A stretch of DNA of 64,000 nt from Scheffersomyces stipitis CBS 6054. Taxonomy: Eukaryota; Ascomycota; Pichiomycetes; Serinales; Debaryomycetaceae. Both the position numbers and the translations under genes were made by a program. Shown here piece after piece: positions 22,463 to 32,255 of the stretch (its first letter is position 1; every line of letters begins with the position of its first letter). The notes under the pieces were generated by a model that ran no database searches, had not been told where the DNA came from, and saw nothing but the letters and a program-made list of their open reading frames with translations. The stretch lies in the NCBI RefSeq assembly GCF_000209165.1, contig NC_009046.1, positions 1,116,001 through 1,180,000 of the forward strand, written 5' to 3'.

Positions 22463-23227
22463 CTAATCATGAGCTCTCTTTTGTTCCAAGAATGCCTTGG
22501 TTTTCTGCCAGTAGTGTTGCACCTTTGGGTTCTTGACCTGCGAGAGTTTACCGTCCAATCTCTCAATAACAGCCGAAAACAAATTTTGTGTTTCTTTGTT
22601 GTACAAGATTCTCAACCAGTAGAACAACAAAAAGAGAGTCAATTGGAATCCGGCAGATCTTCTGAACAAGAGTGTTCTCAACAACAAGTATACAATTAAC
22701 ACCAACTCGTCGTAGGCGATAATAGAAGCCAATAATCCAGATTCCTTCAACACCGGTTCAATATTCTTTTGTTTGGCGAGATGCAACAACGAAATCAAGA
22801 AGAAAGGAATAATCTTGAAAATCGACTTAAACGTGAAGAGCCATACTACAGCCAAGATGAGGTATTGAAAGTTCTGGTAAGAAATCAAAGTAGAAGTAGA
22901 AGGCAAGTAATGCAATCCAAACTTGTGACTGAAAGTAGCTGTCAAGGCTGCAATTGAACCTGCAAGTGCCAAACGGTAACTTATACTGTTGATATAGTAC
23001 TTGTTGGGTAACCAGAGAACCTGGAACAAAAGGGAGATGGTTCCAAAGACAAGGGTCGAAGCGTGCCCTGCTTGCCAGATGAGAAACTTGAGCTTATTTG
23101 GTTGTGCCACTTTCTTAACAAGCTTCTTTCTCTTGATAGTTGTTGTACCAGAGACATCATGAGTGGGCTCGGTAGATGGGATCCCTGAGTCTGTGCTCAA
23201 GGGTTGTTGCACCGCAGTAGAAGACAT
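22463..23227 (-). CDS. POM33: POM33/PER33 (TMEM33) family membrane protein
   Basis: 254 residues with a Ser/Thr-rich N terminus, a basic KRKKLVKKV at 33-41, then several hydrophobic segments between about 48 and 210. The C terminus is polar and amphipathic (VQHYWQKTKAFLEQKRAHD). This layout and length match fungal Pom33/Per33, ER and nuclear-pore membrane proteins of the TMEM33 family. Segments such as WQAGHASTLVFGTISLLFQ and the tandem hydrophobic block with ISYQNFQYLIL fit the family. S. cerevisiae has two paralogues; which one this represents cannot be decided, so the symbol is provisional. Divergent from DAD3, 436 bp apart. Confidence 0.72.
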   Translation of the reverse strand: MSSTAVQQPLSTDSGIPSTEPTHDVSGTTTIKRKKLVKKVAQPNKLKFLIWQAGHASTLVFGTISLLFQVLWLPNKYYINSISYRLALAGSIAALTATFSHKFGLHYLPSTSTLISYQNFQYLILAVVWLFTFKSIFKIIPFFLISLLHLAKQKNIEPVLKESGLLASIIAYDELVLIVYLLLRTLLFRRSAGFQLTLFLLFYWLRILYNKETQNLFSAVIERLDGKLSQVKNPKVQHYWQKTKAFLEQKRAHD

Positions 23228-23663
23228 GTGACCGAATACTTAGGAGATTTGAGAAATATGGGAAAAGTCAGGCTGGGAAGTTGATAAACTATTTTGACGA
23301 AAGAGCCACTATCTCGAAACAACAAACTCAATGCTTCCTTAATAGGGTACAATGAATAGTATGGGCCAGTAGCTGAACAGCATTTGAAGGACACCTGAAA
23401 TTTGACTTTGTCATCTGCAGGAAAAAGGTACGACTTGATTGATGAGGCTTGACTATATTTGTTTTGAAGTGGTAGCGCGGCTCGACACGGTATTTATCTT
23501 TAAGATAAATAATGAAAATATGAAAATATTTATGATTGCAAGCTCTATTCAAGGACACAAATTATACTGATATTGTCCTTCGTGATTTCTATTTGTTTCT
23601 ATTTACTTCTGGGTGTCTCATTTATACAATTTTGAATTTTTTAATACCTTTCAATTTTTCACA
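23228..23663. promoter_or_regulatory. Divergent promoter region, POM33-family gene and DAD3
   Basis: 436 bp. A 14-bp dyad TTTATCTTTAAGATAAA is centred near 23499. No gene seen. Confidence 0.45.
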
Positions 23664-24089
23664 ATGCAATCGAATATAGACTATAGCAAGTCCAGTTTGC
23701 TATCTCCACTTGAGAGCCAGGTTCTCACCCAGTACCAATTTTTGAATTCCCAACTCATTACGCTCAATAACGAAATCAGCAAGTTGACCCATAAGTCCAA
23801 GCCCGAAGACACGGATGAAGACACGGAAGAGTGGAGTCAGACACGTTCGACTGGAGTGGGACATTTGTTATTAGATAACTTGAGAAATCTTGAAATGAAG
23901 ATAGGATTGATCCATACTTTATTCAAGGGGGCTGTGTATGCACTTTTCCTCGAGCAGGACAATGCTGATTTGGGGAAGCAAGAGGACGAAGATGAGGAAC
24001 AGGAAGAGGAGGAGGAACAAGAAGATAGCGAAGGAGAGGTGCTTGATGTGGATGCTGATGTGACCAGAGACCATATCGAGGTAGAGTAG
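23664..24089 (+). CDS. DAD3: DASH complex subunit Dad3 with an acidic C-terminal extension
   Basis: 141 residues from the ATG at 23664; the frame is open upstream but without an ATG. The N-terminal core has the Dad3 hallmarks: LSPLESQVLTQYQFLNSQL at about 14-32 and EMKIGLIHTLFKGAVYALFL at about 75-94. S. cerevisiae Dad3 has the matching [20 protein letters not shown]. The DASH/Dam1 complex forms rings on microtubules and links them to kinetochores. The family is normally about 90-100 residues. Here a very acidic tail (runs of Glu and Asp, about residues 102-125) adds some 40 residues, ending RDHIEVE. Upstream of ADE13 on the same strand. Confidence 0.85.
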   Translation: MQSNIDYSKSSLLSPLESQVLTQYQFLNSQLITLNNEISKLTHKSKPEDTDEDTEEWSQTRSTGVGHLLLDNLRNLEMKIGLIHTLFKGAVYALFLEQDNADLGKQEDEDEEQEEEEEQEDSEGEVLDVDADVTRDHIEVE

Positions 24090-24523
24090 ATTGCATGAAA
24101 CACTGTTAGAACGTCTTTTCAGAAAGTTCGATACAAAACGAAATTAAGAAATCGATTATGAACAGTCGTATGTGGAAGTCTTTCATGGAATTCATATACT
24201 GTATGAAAAGAATGAATTTTCCACCAGATCTATATCATAGAGATCAGACTACCCAAGAGTGTTTGCAATTATTTGTAATTTACAATAATCGCCTAAGTAG
24301 TCTCTGGCTAAGAGAACGAACCAAGGTAACATTGAACTTCTGTCAATATGGTCGTGGAAGTACTCGTGTACCCACGACGGGTAGCGGACATTGTTAGTGG
24401 TTCTAGAAACTAGAGGGGTAGCTCTATTTGGCGGTATTATCTAGCTATTCATCTTCTATGCCTGTCTTTTGGCCCAGAGCTCCAGCCCAGAGGAATGCCA
24501 GCACTCCGGGTCCGGGTACACAA

Positions 24524-24683
24524 TCACCCCATAGTGTTCACTCCCATAGTGCTAGTGGGAAGGAGTGTGGTGCAATAGAAACGGAGCCGTTGGGCAATTG
24601 CTTACACTACGGAGAATATTTCAATTACGAACAATAGAGTTTGTCTTTAATAGTGCCATGGCATGGCACCGTAGAGACACTAT
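24524..24683. repeat. ATAGTG repeat cluster with nested inverted repeats
   Basis: TCACCCCATAGTG (24524-24536) is nearly repeated at 24538-24551. Further on, AATAGTG (24648-24654) pairs with CACTATT (24677-24683). Between them GTGCCATG (24653-24660) and CATGGCAC (24662-24669) form an 8-bp perfect inverted repeat with a 1-bp centre. Confidence 0.65.
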
Positions 24684-24777
24684 TGAGAGCTTTATATGCT
24701 ATAGGATCTATATATAAATTGTATTATACTTCGGAGAATTCTATACTGCACAGATATATCTTTATGGCATGTTCTCG

Positions 24778-24817
24778 GAGTCAGACTCATCTATTTTTCA
24801 TTTTGTGCACCGAGTCA
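24778..24817 (+). promoter_or_regulatory. Paired GAGTCA (Gcn4/Bas1-type) sites upstream of ADE13
   Basis: GAGTCA at 24778-24783 and 24812-24817, 302 and 268 bp before the ADE13 ATG and 34 bp apart. TGACTC/GAGTCA is the core bound by Bas1 and Gcn4, which control purine genes in yeasts. The first copy is followed at once by GACTCA, so the cluster may hold a third half site. Confidence 0.55.
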
Positions 24818-25079
24818 AAACGTGATCTCATCAGAAAATTAATATCAGGTAACTTGTATCGATTACCTGGAGGTGAGACGGGAGTTTTCATATAATATTT
24901 AAGAGCCTTTGTTTTCCATATTTTACCTGAAAACTCGTTTTCCTCCCCAAGTGTATCTTGTGCTTTTGAAAACTGTCCGTACAGGTTCGTCCAGTCATAG
25001 ACAATTGCATTGAGCCCATTACCCCAGATTCCAATCCGAAAAGTTCTCAATTTTTCACCCATCTCATCCCCCACTGACC

Positions 25080-26531
25080 ATGTCCTCCAACTACGATAGT
25101 TACTCCACGCCATTATCTTCCAGATATGCTTCGGAAGAGATGTCCAAGATCTTCTCCTTGAGAAACAGATTCTCTACCTGGAGAAAGTTGTGGTACAACT
25201 TGGCCATTGCTGAAAAGGAAGTGGGCTTGACTGTGATTTCGGACGAAGCCATTGCTCAGATGAGACAGCACTTGGACATCACCGATGAGGAGATTGCTGC
25301 TGCTTCTAAGGAAGAAGCTATTGTCAGACACGATGTCATGGCTCATGTCCACGTTTTTGGTAACACCTGTCCTGAGGCTGCTGGTATCATCCACTTGGGT
25401 GCCACCTCTTGTTTCGTTACCGACAATGCCGATTTGATCTTCTTGAGAGATGCCTACGACGTCATCATCCCTAAGTTAGTCAATGTTATCAACAGATTGT
25501 CCAAATTCGCCTTGGAATACAAGGACTTGCCAGTTTTGGGCTGGACCCATTTCCAACCTGCCCAATTGACGACTGTGGGTAAGAGAGCCACCTTATGGAT
25601 CCAGGAATTATTATGGGACTTAAGAAATATGGAAAGAGCCAGAAATGACATTGGATTGAGAGGTGTTAAGGGTACCACTGGTACTCAGGCTTCATTCTTG
25701 TCGTTGTTCCACGGTGACCATGACAAGGTTGAGGCATTGGACCAGAGAGTCGTAGAATTGTTGGGTTTTGACCACGTCTACCCAGTCACTGGCCAGACCT
25801 ACTCAAGAAAGATTGACATTGACGTTTTGTCTCCTTTGGCTTCTTTCGGTGCTTCTGCTCACAAGTTTGCTACCGATATCAGATTGTTGGCTAACTTGAA
25901 GGAAATCGAAGAGCCATTTGAAAAGTCGCAGATTGGTTCTTCAGCCATGGCCTACAAAAGAAACCCTATGAGATGTGAAAGAGTGTGTTCCTTGGCCAGA
26001 CACATGGGTGGTTTGTTGAACGATGCTATCCAGACTGCTTCTGTTCAATGGTTCGAAAGAACCTTGGACGATTCAGCCATCAGAAGAATATCGCTTCCTT
26101 CTGCGTTCTTGACTGCTGATATCTTGTTGAGTACAATGCTCAACATCACCAGTGGCTTGGTGGTCTACCCAAAGGTCATCGAAAGAAGAGTAAATTCGGA
26201 ATTGCCATTCATGGCTACCGAAAACATCATCATGGCCATGGTGGAAAAGGGTGGTTCCAGACAAGACTGTCACGAAGAGATCAGAGTGTTGTCTCACCAA
26301 GCTAGTGCTGTTGTCAAGCAAGAAGGTGGTGATAACGACTTGATCGATAGAGTCAAGAAGACCGAATACTTCAAACCTATCTGGGCCGACTTGGAATCGT
26401 TGTTGGATCCAAAGACTTTCGTCGGTAGGGCCCCTGAACAGACGGAAAAGTTCGTCAAGGTCGATGTTGCCAAGGCAATCAAGCCATACGAAAAGTACAT
26501 CACCAACGAAGCTGTTTCGTTGAGTGTTTAG
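25080..26531 (+). CDS. ADE13: Adenylosuccinate lyase
   Basis: 483 residues, essentially the S. cerevisiae length of 482. The fumarate lyase signature [12 protein letters not shown] is at 286-297, with [16 protein letters not shown] at 154-169 carrying the conserved His, and [14 protein letters not shown] at 105-118. The enzyme removes fumarate in two purine steps: SAICAR to AICAR, and adenylosuccinate to AMP. Codon use is strongly biased. The ATG at 25080 is the only sensible start. The stop lies 149 bp from that of the convergent RLP7. Confidence 0.97.
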   Translation: MSSNYDSYSTPLSSRYASEEMSKIFSLRNRFSTWRKLWYNLAIAEKEVGLTVISDEAIAQMRQHLDITDEEIAAASKEEAIVRHDVMAHVHVFGNTCPEAAGIIHLGATSCFVTDNADLIFLRDAYDVIIPKLVNVINRLSKFALEYKDLPVLGWTHFQPAQLTTVGKRATLWIQELLWDLRNMERARNDIGLRGVKGTTGTQASFLSLFHGDHDKVEALDQRVVELLGFDHVYPVTGQTYSRKIDIDVLSPLASFGASAHKFATDIRLLANLKEIEEPFEKSQIGSSAMAYKRNPMRCERVCSLARHMGGLLNDAIQTASVQWFERTLDDSAIRRISLPSAFLTADILLSTMLNITSGLVVYPKVIERRVNSELPFMATENIIMAMVEKGGSRQDCHEEIRVLSHQASAVVKQEGGDNDLIDRVKKTEYFKPIWADLESLLDPKTFVGRAPEQTEKFVKVDVAKAIKPYEKYITNEAVSLSV

Positions 26532-26680
26532 TTTGTTCTGGTGAATACTAATATGTTTTAATCACATTATTTTCAATTCTATCTCTCTATCTTGTCTATT
26601 GTATAAAGATTAGCTACAAAAATTTAAACGTGTTTGTTTATTATGTCTTATGAAAAATGAGAAATGATTGTAGTAAATGC

Positions 26681-27544
26681 CTAGTTCTGTTGGTCGATGA
26701 TACTGTCTATGTCTTCTACTTCCTGTAACTTGAAGTCTTGACTCAAACTGATGCTCTTTTTGTTCTCTTCCGAGTGAATTAACTTGGCCAACTTGGCCTG
26801 TGGACCCCAACCGTTGACTGGTTGGTTCAACTTAAAAGGCAACAACCAAGATGTTATGGAAATGAAGTTGTCGCTGAGGTTTGTTATTTCATGAATCAAG
26901 TCCTCGATACAGATCAACCCGAGAGAGTCGCCAAACTTGTCCTCAACCAACTGGTTGTTGTCCAATTTGGTGACTTTGGCAATCTTGCCCTGTTCAGTGG
27001 TAGTTTCTTCTGATTCATCGTAGGTTAAAATACAGGCTCTCTTTTGGAATAACTTTCGAATCGAGCTCAACGTAGGCTTACCAACAATAACGTAGGGGGC
27101 AATCAAGTTCAATAAGGCATAAGTCAGGTTGTTGGCTCTAACAAATACACCAGTGTTAACTTGGGTTAATTTCAAAACATTCAACACCTTGTTGGCTTTG
27201 CTGGGAATCTTCACGCCTTTAGTATGGTTTGGTACTCTTATTATGAACAACAATCTGTATTCTGAATCTTCTTCTTCTTCCTCTGCATCTTCACTGCTGG
27301 CAGAGATTCTACTTCTAGCGGTCTTCTTAGTCAAGTTTCTGATTCTCTTCTTTTCCAACTCGTTGGACTTGTGGTTACTCACCAAGGTCTCTGCTCTGAT
27401 GAATTTGTTCTGGGCTACCTTCTTTCTCAAGGTTTTCTGCTTCACCAACTTCTCTCTGGCCTGCTCTTGTTTTTCCAATCTCTTTCTGTCGGCATCCTTT
27501 CTCTTACGCAAAAGCACCTCGGGGTTAGAGTTCAACACGGCCAT
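26681..27544 (-). CDS. RLP7: Ribosome biogenesis protein Rlp7 (ribosomal protein L7-like)
   Basis: 287 residues. The opening LNSNPEVLLRKRKDADR is diagnostic for Rlp7 rather than ribosomal L7. A basic, Lys/Arg-rich N-terminal arm and an acidic patch (about 84-93) precede the L30-like fold, with TGVFVRANNLTYALLNLIAPYV and GKPTLSSIRKLFQKRA. The C terminus ends EDIDSIIDQQN. Rlp7 is a nucleolar assembly factor needed for ITS2-proximal 27S pre-rRNA processing in the large subunit pathway. S. cerevisiae Rlp7 is 322 residues; the shorter length lies in the N-terminal arm and acidic region. Confidence 0.92.
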   Translation of the reverse strand: MAVLNSNPEVLLRKRKDADRKRLEKQEQAREKLVKQKTLRKKVAQNKFIRAETLVSNHKSNELEKKRIRNLTKKTARSRISASSEDAEEEEEDSEYRLLFIIRVPNHTKGVKIPSKANKVLNVLKLTQVNTGVFVRANNLTYALLNLIAPYVIVGKPTLSSIRKLFQKRACILTYDESEETTTEQGKIAKVTKLDNNQLVEDKFGDSLGLICIEDLIHEITNLSDNFISITSWLLPFKLNQPVNGWGPQAKLAKLIHSEENKKSISLSQDFKLQEVEDIDSIIDQQN

Positions 27545-27603
27545 GGTCTACTGGGTTTTGTATTGATATCTGAGAACTTACAGCCTTAAGGAATCATAGT
27601 TTG

Positions 27604-27641
27604 ATTTTTCATATCTATAATTTTTTTCTTCAAGATGAGCA
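27604..27641 (-). promoter_or_regulatory. PAC/RRPE-like pair upstream of RLP7
   Basis: TGATTTTTCAT (27604-27614; ATGAAAAATCA on the gene strand) resembles the RRPE element. GATGAGC (27635-27641) matches the PAC core GATGAG. They lie 60-97 bp before the RLP7 ATG. PAC plus RRPE is the usual ribosome-biogenesis promoter code in yeasts. The RRPE match is imperfect. Confidence 0.4.
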
Positions 27642-29402
27642 GGACTGCATGTGGGCATATCTAGTTGCAAAAGTGCAACAGACCACAGAAGTAACAAAAG
27701 TCACACCAAGATAGCGAGAGGAAAAGGGTCTAGGAATACCGTGAAGAAATGAACGGACGGACAAGTTCACCCTTTCAACTACATGATCCTACTTTGAAAA
27801 CCAAGTTGTATTATTTGGATTATTATCTTCTTCTTCTGCGACATAGCTGTAAGACTCCGTCGTATCGGAAAAATAGGAATTGTTCGACATGAACTTTTCC
27901 AAAAAACGTCAGAACTGTAAATGAAATACAACTTAGGCAAAAATGGTTGACAGTTGTAGTATATGATTCCTATGATAATCACCTACTCTTAAAATAAACT
28001 GCGCGGATGTTCGGGAACATCTGCTGTAGTTCCCTGCGTCAGCTTTGCAATTGAAGCACCGTTACCACTGAATGTAGACGACCAATCTTCGTGGAGCAAC
28101 TGCACAGTAATTGACACTTGTCACTCTAAGATGAATTCGGTAGCATTCCTTGCGGAAATTCTGTCAGGAACGGAAATGTCATAGTTTCCGACAATGAATG
28201 TATGCCCTACCGTTTCAGGTAGCACGTAGAAATGCTGCTAGCGGCATCAATGAATCTGTGGCTAGACGGAATTCTCCACAAATGGAGTGTCAGGCAACAA
28301 ATGTGGAAGGAGAAGTAGTGAATACAGAAAGGACTACTCTTATGAAGTGGAGCTGACGGAAATAGAGTTTGAACAGACTTTGACGTGGAGATCGCAAAAA
28401 ATAGAACATTTGTTATACATGACAAGAGCGTAGTCAAAATCCAGTAATTATTGACTCATTTCGCCGAACTCCGTCGTCACAACCACTCTGGATCCGGGCC
28501 AAGATTAGTGGTATTCGCTTGCTGTTGGCTCATCTCCAGCCGTTGAATAATATTGGTGAATTTGTCTCATAATATTCACCGTAGTCGGATAAATCCTGCA
28601 CTGTCTATGCACAATAAGAACGAGCCCTAAATAACCTTTTGTGGCACATAAAAAATTTTGTCTGGTGAGCGACAGAGAGTGAGCGAGATGAGCTCAAGTC
28701 GGCCAAGTTAGACAATGTCCAAACTGACACAATCACCGGATTGAGACTTGTCAGAGAAAGTCTGGGCAGTAAACAGACAATTAGCGAGGCTTAAAGGTAC
28801 AAAATCCAGACCGACCACTTCGAAAATGATCCAGTCGGAGCCGGGACCACTTTAAGTTGGTGCCATTATCAAATTGTTTTTCCATTATACTTTCCAATTT
28901 CAATTTTCTAATTAAAGCAATCTCCAGGGCTGAAGATTTTTTTGGTACTTTAGACAATCTTGTTTTCCGGTACGCTTGGCTGCCTGAGGTGTTTTAATCT
29001 ACGACTACTTTCCAGTTGGACTTGCTTCACTGCATCTAACCGCCAACAGTAACGGCTCCATCTTGCTAGTGGATCTGGATCGTTTTTTTTTTACGCTGCC
29101 ACGACAGAAGAATTTATTTTTAATTTTTTTTCAAAATATTTTACTAGGGTCATTTCAACCGTTAGGTTTATCCAATCCTTACCAAAGTGGTGATTTTGAG
29201 CCTTTTCACATCTCACGACTTCGATAGACAAAAGTTTTTCCAGGTGGGTGTGTATTTGTTTTTCTTCAACTAGGAGACATCATTGTATGTGGGATCATAC
29301 TCCAGTTTGATCTGATCTGTGCTCCATCGCTATATAGTTGTTCCTCTTCATCCAGATCAGTCTCGATCCACTTTTTTTTTCAGTCCGAGCCCTAAATTTT
29401 AT

Positions 29403-29417
29403 ATGCTCATCATATAA
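29403..29417 (+). promoter_or_regulatory. Four-codon upstream ORF in the RFX1 leader
   Basis: ATG CTC ATC ATA TAA, ending 90 bp before the RFX1 ATG. It may reduce translation if included in the transcript. Confidence 0.4.
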
Positions 29418-29507
29418 CGACTGGTTGATTTTCATTCCTATTTTCATTCTGAATACTATTAATAGTATTCCTTTTTCTTATAGACTCTACAAAATACTCC
29501 ACTCCTT

Positions 29508-32255
29508 ATGGACCACAGCCAACACCAGCTTCATCAGAAGTTGGACGACTCATACCTCTTGCAATCAGGAAGCTCGGGAGACTCTCAGCAACAGCTGCAG
29601 CAACAACAACAGCAGCAGCAACAGCAACAGCATCAACAGAGTCTCCAGCATCAACAGAGTCTCCAGCATCAAAATATTCAGCATCAGAATGTCCAGAACC
29701 AGAACCTTCAGCATTCCCAGTACACTCCACTGCAGCTTGGTCAACAGCATTATATAAAGACAGAGTCTTCCGTTTTTACGCCACAGCAACATATTGCTTA
29801 CAAGCAGCCTCAGCAGAGTCCTTCATTTCCATACAACCAGCATCAGCATTTGCAGTTGCAACAGCAACAACAGAAGCAGTACCATTACGACTTCAACGCA
29901 CAACTCCAGCATCAGCACGATCCGCAACATGAGCTCCACCAACAACAGCTTCAGCAGCAACAGTATGCTCAGTACTACCAGCAGCAACCCCAAAATCAAC
30001 AAAATCAAGAACAGCACACTCAAGCACAACAGCATCAGCAACTTCAGCAAAATCAACAAGCCCAGCAAGTTCAGCAAGCCCAACAAGTTCAACAAGCTCA
30101 TCAACAGTCTCAATCCTTTCTTGAGCCAAGTAACCCTATACTTGTAGGATCTTCTTCTCTTGACTTGGAGTCCATGAAGGGGCCAGCCAGCAAGAAGAAG
30201 AAGACGAGAAAGTCTGACCATGGATCACATGGTGATGATGGCGACTCGGAGTTGAAGCAGTTGGCGTTCCAAACTGCCGAAGTTCCGCTAGACCAGCTTG
30301 CTGCACGTATCAAGCAGTTGGAAGCCGACGAGCCGGCTCCTAGTTCAATTCAAGGGCAGCCCACTTCTCCTCGTAGTGTAGAGAGCCATAAGGTCAGAGA
30401 GAATAAGGAGAGACAACGTCAATTGTTTGGAATGGTGTGGTTACTCAACTCGTGTGAGTCCCTGCCTACTGCTGTAGTACCTCGTAATCGTATTTATGCT
30501 CGTTATGTTCAGGTATGCGCTGATAACAGTTTGACTCCATTGTCTCCAGCCAGTTTCGGAAAGTTGGTGAGAATCTTATTCCCTAACTTGACGACTAGAC
30601 GGTTGGGAATGAGGGGCCAGTCCAAGTACCATTACTGTGGGATCAAGTTGAATGGAGAAAGACTCATGCCACTGCTGCTCCAGGTGCCCCAGCCTATGCT
30701 GCAGCTGCAGCTAGTGGGCAACATGGCTATGTCTGGGTCGGGACTGCAACAGATCCAGTCGCCAATTTCTTCTTCCAACTCGTCGGTGTCATTTGAAGAT
30801 TCGCCTAGATCCTCTTCTCATCTTCACACTCCATCATACACTCCTATTCAGTCACCTTCTATAACCAGTGCCAACTCCATTGCCGACCAGCTTCCTCTGG
30901 TTTCGCACTTGAAGTACATCCCCAACTTGCTTGCATTGTTGAATGAGAATTCACAGACCACGTCTAACCCCTACTCTCCTATTCAGTTGCCGTCCATCTA
31001 CCCGTTTTTACCAAGAGACAATGACTACGACATTGCTGATACTTTGTACTCATTATACAAGGTGCACATCAACTCGATCTTCGAGTCGCTCCGGTTCATG
31101 CAGTTGAAGAAATTGTTCTCCTCCTTCAACAGCTTCAACAGCATTTTGACAGCACCTGTTTTCAAACTCTACACAAGCGATACTGTGCTTGAGTGGGTCA
31201 AGCAGTGTGACATCATCATGTACAAGAGGATGATCAGGATGTTGAACAAGTTGCTGTTGCAGTTCATGATTCCACAGGAGGTCATTTCGCAGTTGAAGCA
31301 GATATCTTCGGGATACATCAGAGCCTTGACCAACAACCTCTTAAACAACAAAGTATCCAAAAACTTTGTCATCATGAAGTTGAAGGTTGCAAAGAGCTTC
31401 ATCAACCTCTTGAATCGTTTAATCAAGATCATCGAGACTGGCCAACTGGCTTCTCGGATTTTGTGCGACGTCAACGAGAAGAACGGAATGAATCACGATT
31501 GGATGAAGTTGGATATCCAGGACATCATTTCGCGCGAGATTCCTTGTGGAGATAAAAACATAGACGTATTGTCTACGATCTTGAAGAGTGACGTCGTCAA
31601 CTTGTTGAATAGTGGGAAAGAAGAGCTCGAAAGAGCCAAGCAAAGCGAAAGACCAGTTATCGATAATGCCATAATGAACCAGTTCGCCAATTACATCTCG
31701 GAACTACCAGGTAAGTTTCAGGACGTTAATCCCAGATTATTCATCTTGCTCACAAGCAACTTGCTCACTACTTGTTTAAGAGAGATTAGTTTAACGGGAG
31801 GTCAAGGTTTTGGTGCCTGGTGGATTGTCAGATGTTGGGTGGATGAGTATCTCGCATGGTGTTTTGAGATTGGAGGTTTCTTACAAGACGACTTTAAGAA
31901 GCCTGAAGACTCTCCACAAGACCAAGATACATCCAAAGAAAATGCAGGTAACGAAGAGGGTAAAAATAGCAGTGCTGATAACAGTACTGCGTTAGCATCT
32001 GGCTCGGGAGACAACTCCGATGCCAATTTCAGTGGCATGAACAACCCTGAGTCGTTTGACTTATCCAATATTGATCTTGGAAGTTCAGCCATTAACCCTA
32101 ATTCCTCTTTGGGGGCCGTAGACTTGTTGGATGGCACGTATGGTACCGATCCACAAAACCCGGCTGTCGTGAGTTCCAACGTTTCTTCGGTTGCTGCTGC
32201 TACCAATGAGATCCTCATCAAGTACGAAACTAACGTAGAAAGCATTTTGGGCTGA
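29508..32255 (+). CDS. RFX1: RFX-family winged-helix transcription factor
   Basis: 915 residues. The N-terminal ~210 residues are a Gln-rich low-complexity region. The RFX DNA-binding domain lies at about 296-378 (ERQRQLFGMVWLLNSC, then YARYVQVCADN, SFGKLVRILFPNLTTRRLGM and RGQSKYHYCGIKL), containing essentially all RFX signature residues. The helical region that follows (about 460-800) resembles the extended B/C and dimerisation regions. An acidic Ser/Asn-rich tail ends the protein. The orthologue Rfx1/Crt1 represses DNA-damage genes through X boxes by recruiting Tup1-Ssn6 and, in C. albicans, also affects filamentation. Several CTG codons (for example around residues 386-402) should be Ser, not Leu. 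Confidence 0.93.
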   Translation: MDHSQHQLHQKLDDSYLLQSGSSGDSQQQLQQQQQQQQQQQHQQSLQHQQSLQHQNIQHQNVQNQNLQHSQYTPLQLGQQHYIKTESSVFTPQQHIAYKQPQQSPSFPYNQHQHLQLQQQQQKQYHYDFNAQLQHQHDPQHELHQQQLQQQQYAQYYQQQPQNQQNQEQHTQAQQHQQLQQNQQAQQVQQAQQVQQAHQQSQSFLEPSNPILVGSSSLDLESMKGPASKKKKTRKSDHGSHGDDGDSELKQLAFQTAEVPLDQLAARIKQLEADEPAPSSIQGQPTSPRSVESHKVRENKERQRQLFGMVWLLNSCESLPTAVVPRNRIYARYVQVCADNSLTPLSPASFGKLVRILFPNLTTRRLGMRGQSKYHYCGIKLNGERLMPLLLQVPQPMLQLQLVGNMAMSGSGLQQIQSPISSSNSSVSFEDSPRSSSHLHTPSYTPIQSPSITSANSIADQLPLVSHLKYIPNLLALLNENSQTTSNPYSPIQLPSIYPFLPRDNDYDIADTLYSLYKVHINSIFESLRFMQLKKLFSSFNSFNSILTAPVFKLYTSDTVLEWVKQCDIIMYKRMIRMLNKLLLQFMIPQEVISQLKQISSGYIRALTNNLLNNKVSKNFVIMKLKVAKSFINLLNRLIKIIETGQLASRILCDVNEKNGMNHDWMKLDIQDIISREIPCGDKNIDVLSTILKSDVVNLLNSGKEELERAKQSERPVIDNAIMNQFANYISELPGKFQDVNPRLFILLTSNLLTTCLREISLTGGQGFGAWWIVRCWVDEYLAWCFEIGGFLQDDFKKPEDSPQDQDTSKENAGNEEGKNSSADNSTALASGSGDNSDANFSGMNNPESFDLSNIDLGSSAINPNSSLGAVDLLDGTYGTDPQNPAVVSSNVSSVAAATNEILIKYETNVESILG
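29586..29676 (+). repeat. CAG/CAA and 18-bp repeats encoding Gln-rich tract
   Basis: A CAG/CAA tract (29586-29639) encodes polyglutamine. It is followed by an 18-bp unit starting GTCTCCAGCATCAACAGA at 29641, repeated at 29659 with a diverged end, encoding Gln-Ser-Leu-Gln-His-Gln. Confidence 0.8.
30055..30107 (+). repeat. 18-bp degenerate repeats encoding QAQQVQ units
   Basis: Repeats of about 18 bp encode Gln-Ala-Gln-Gln-Val-Gln units in the second Gln-rich part of RFX1. Confidence 0.7.

Larger units (their letters stand above)
24090..25079. promoter_or_regulatory. 1 kb spacer upstream of ADE13
   Basis: Contains a cluster of ATAGTG motifs and nested inverted repeats (24524-24683), described separately, and two GAGTCA sites near 24780-24817. 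Short frames at 24158-24637 have no known product. It begins with a TGTTAG sequence (24392) of the kind that starts LTRs, but no matching end or target duplication was found. Confidence 0.5.
27545..29507. promoter_or_regulatory. 2 kb divergent region, RLP7 and RFX1
   Basis: Near RLP7 it holds PAC/RRPE-like motifs. The RFX1 side is about 1.9 kb, long for a yeast promoter, and ends in an AT-rich leader with pyrimidine tracts and one four-codon upstream ORF. No gene, tRNA or repeat element was recognised in the middle. Confidence 0.55.

Noticed and set aside
24392..24633. Solo LTR with TGTTAG start and ACA end
   Set aside because: The 5-bp flanks do not match and no second copy is in the window; retained only as a question about the spacer.
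28287..28298. X-box-like sequence GTGTCAGGCAAC upstream of RFX1 (possible autoregulation)
   Set aside because: Only the right half fits the RFX consensus; the left half has two mismatches and the distance is 1.2 kb.
29823..30221. 132-codon Leu-rich minus-strand frame
   Set aside because: Antisense of the Gln-rich CAG/CAA repeat of RFX1; polyleucine is an artefact of CTG/TTG triplets.
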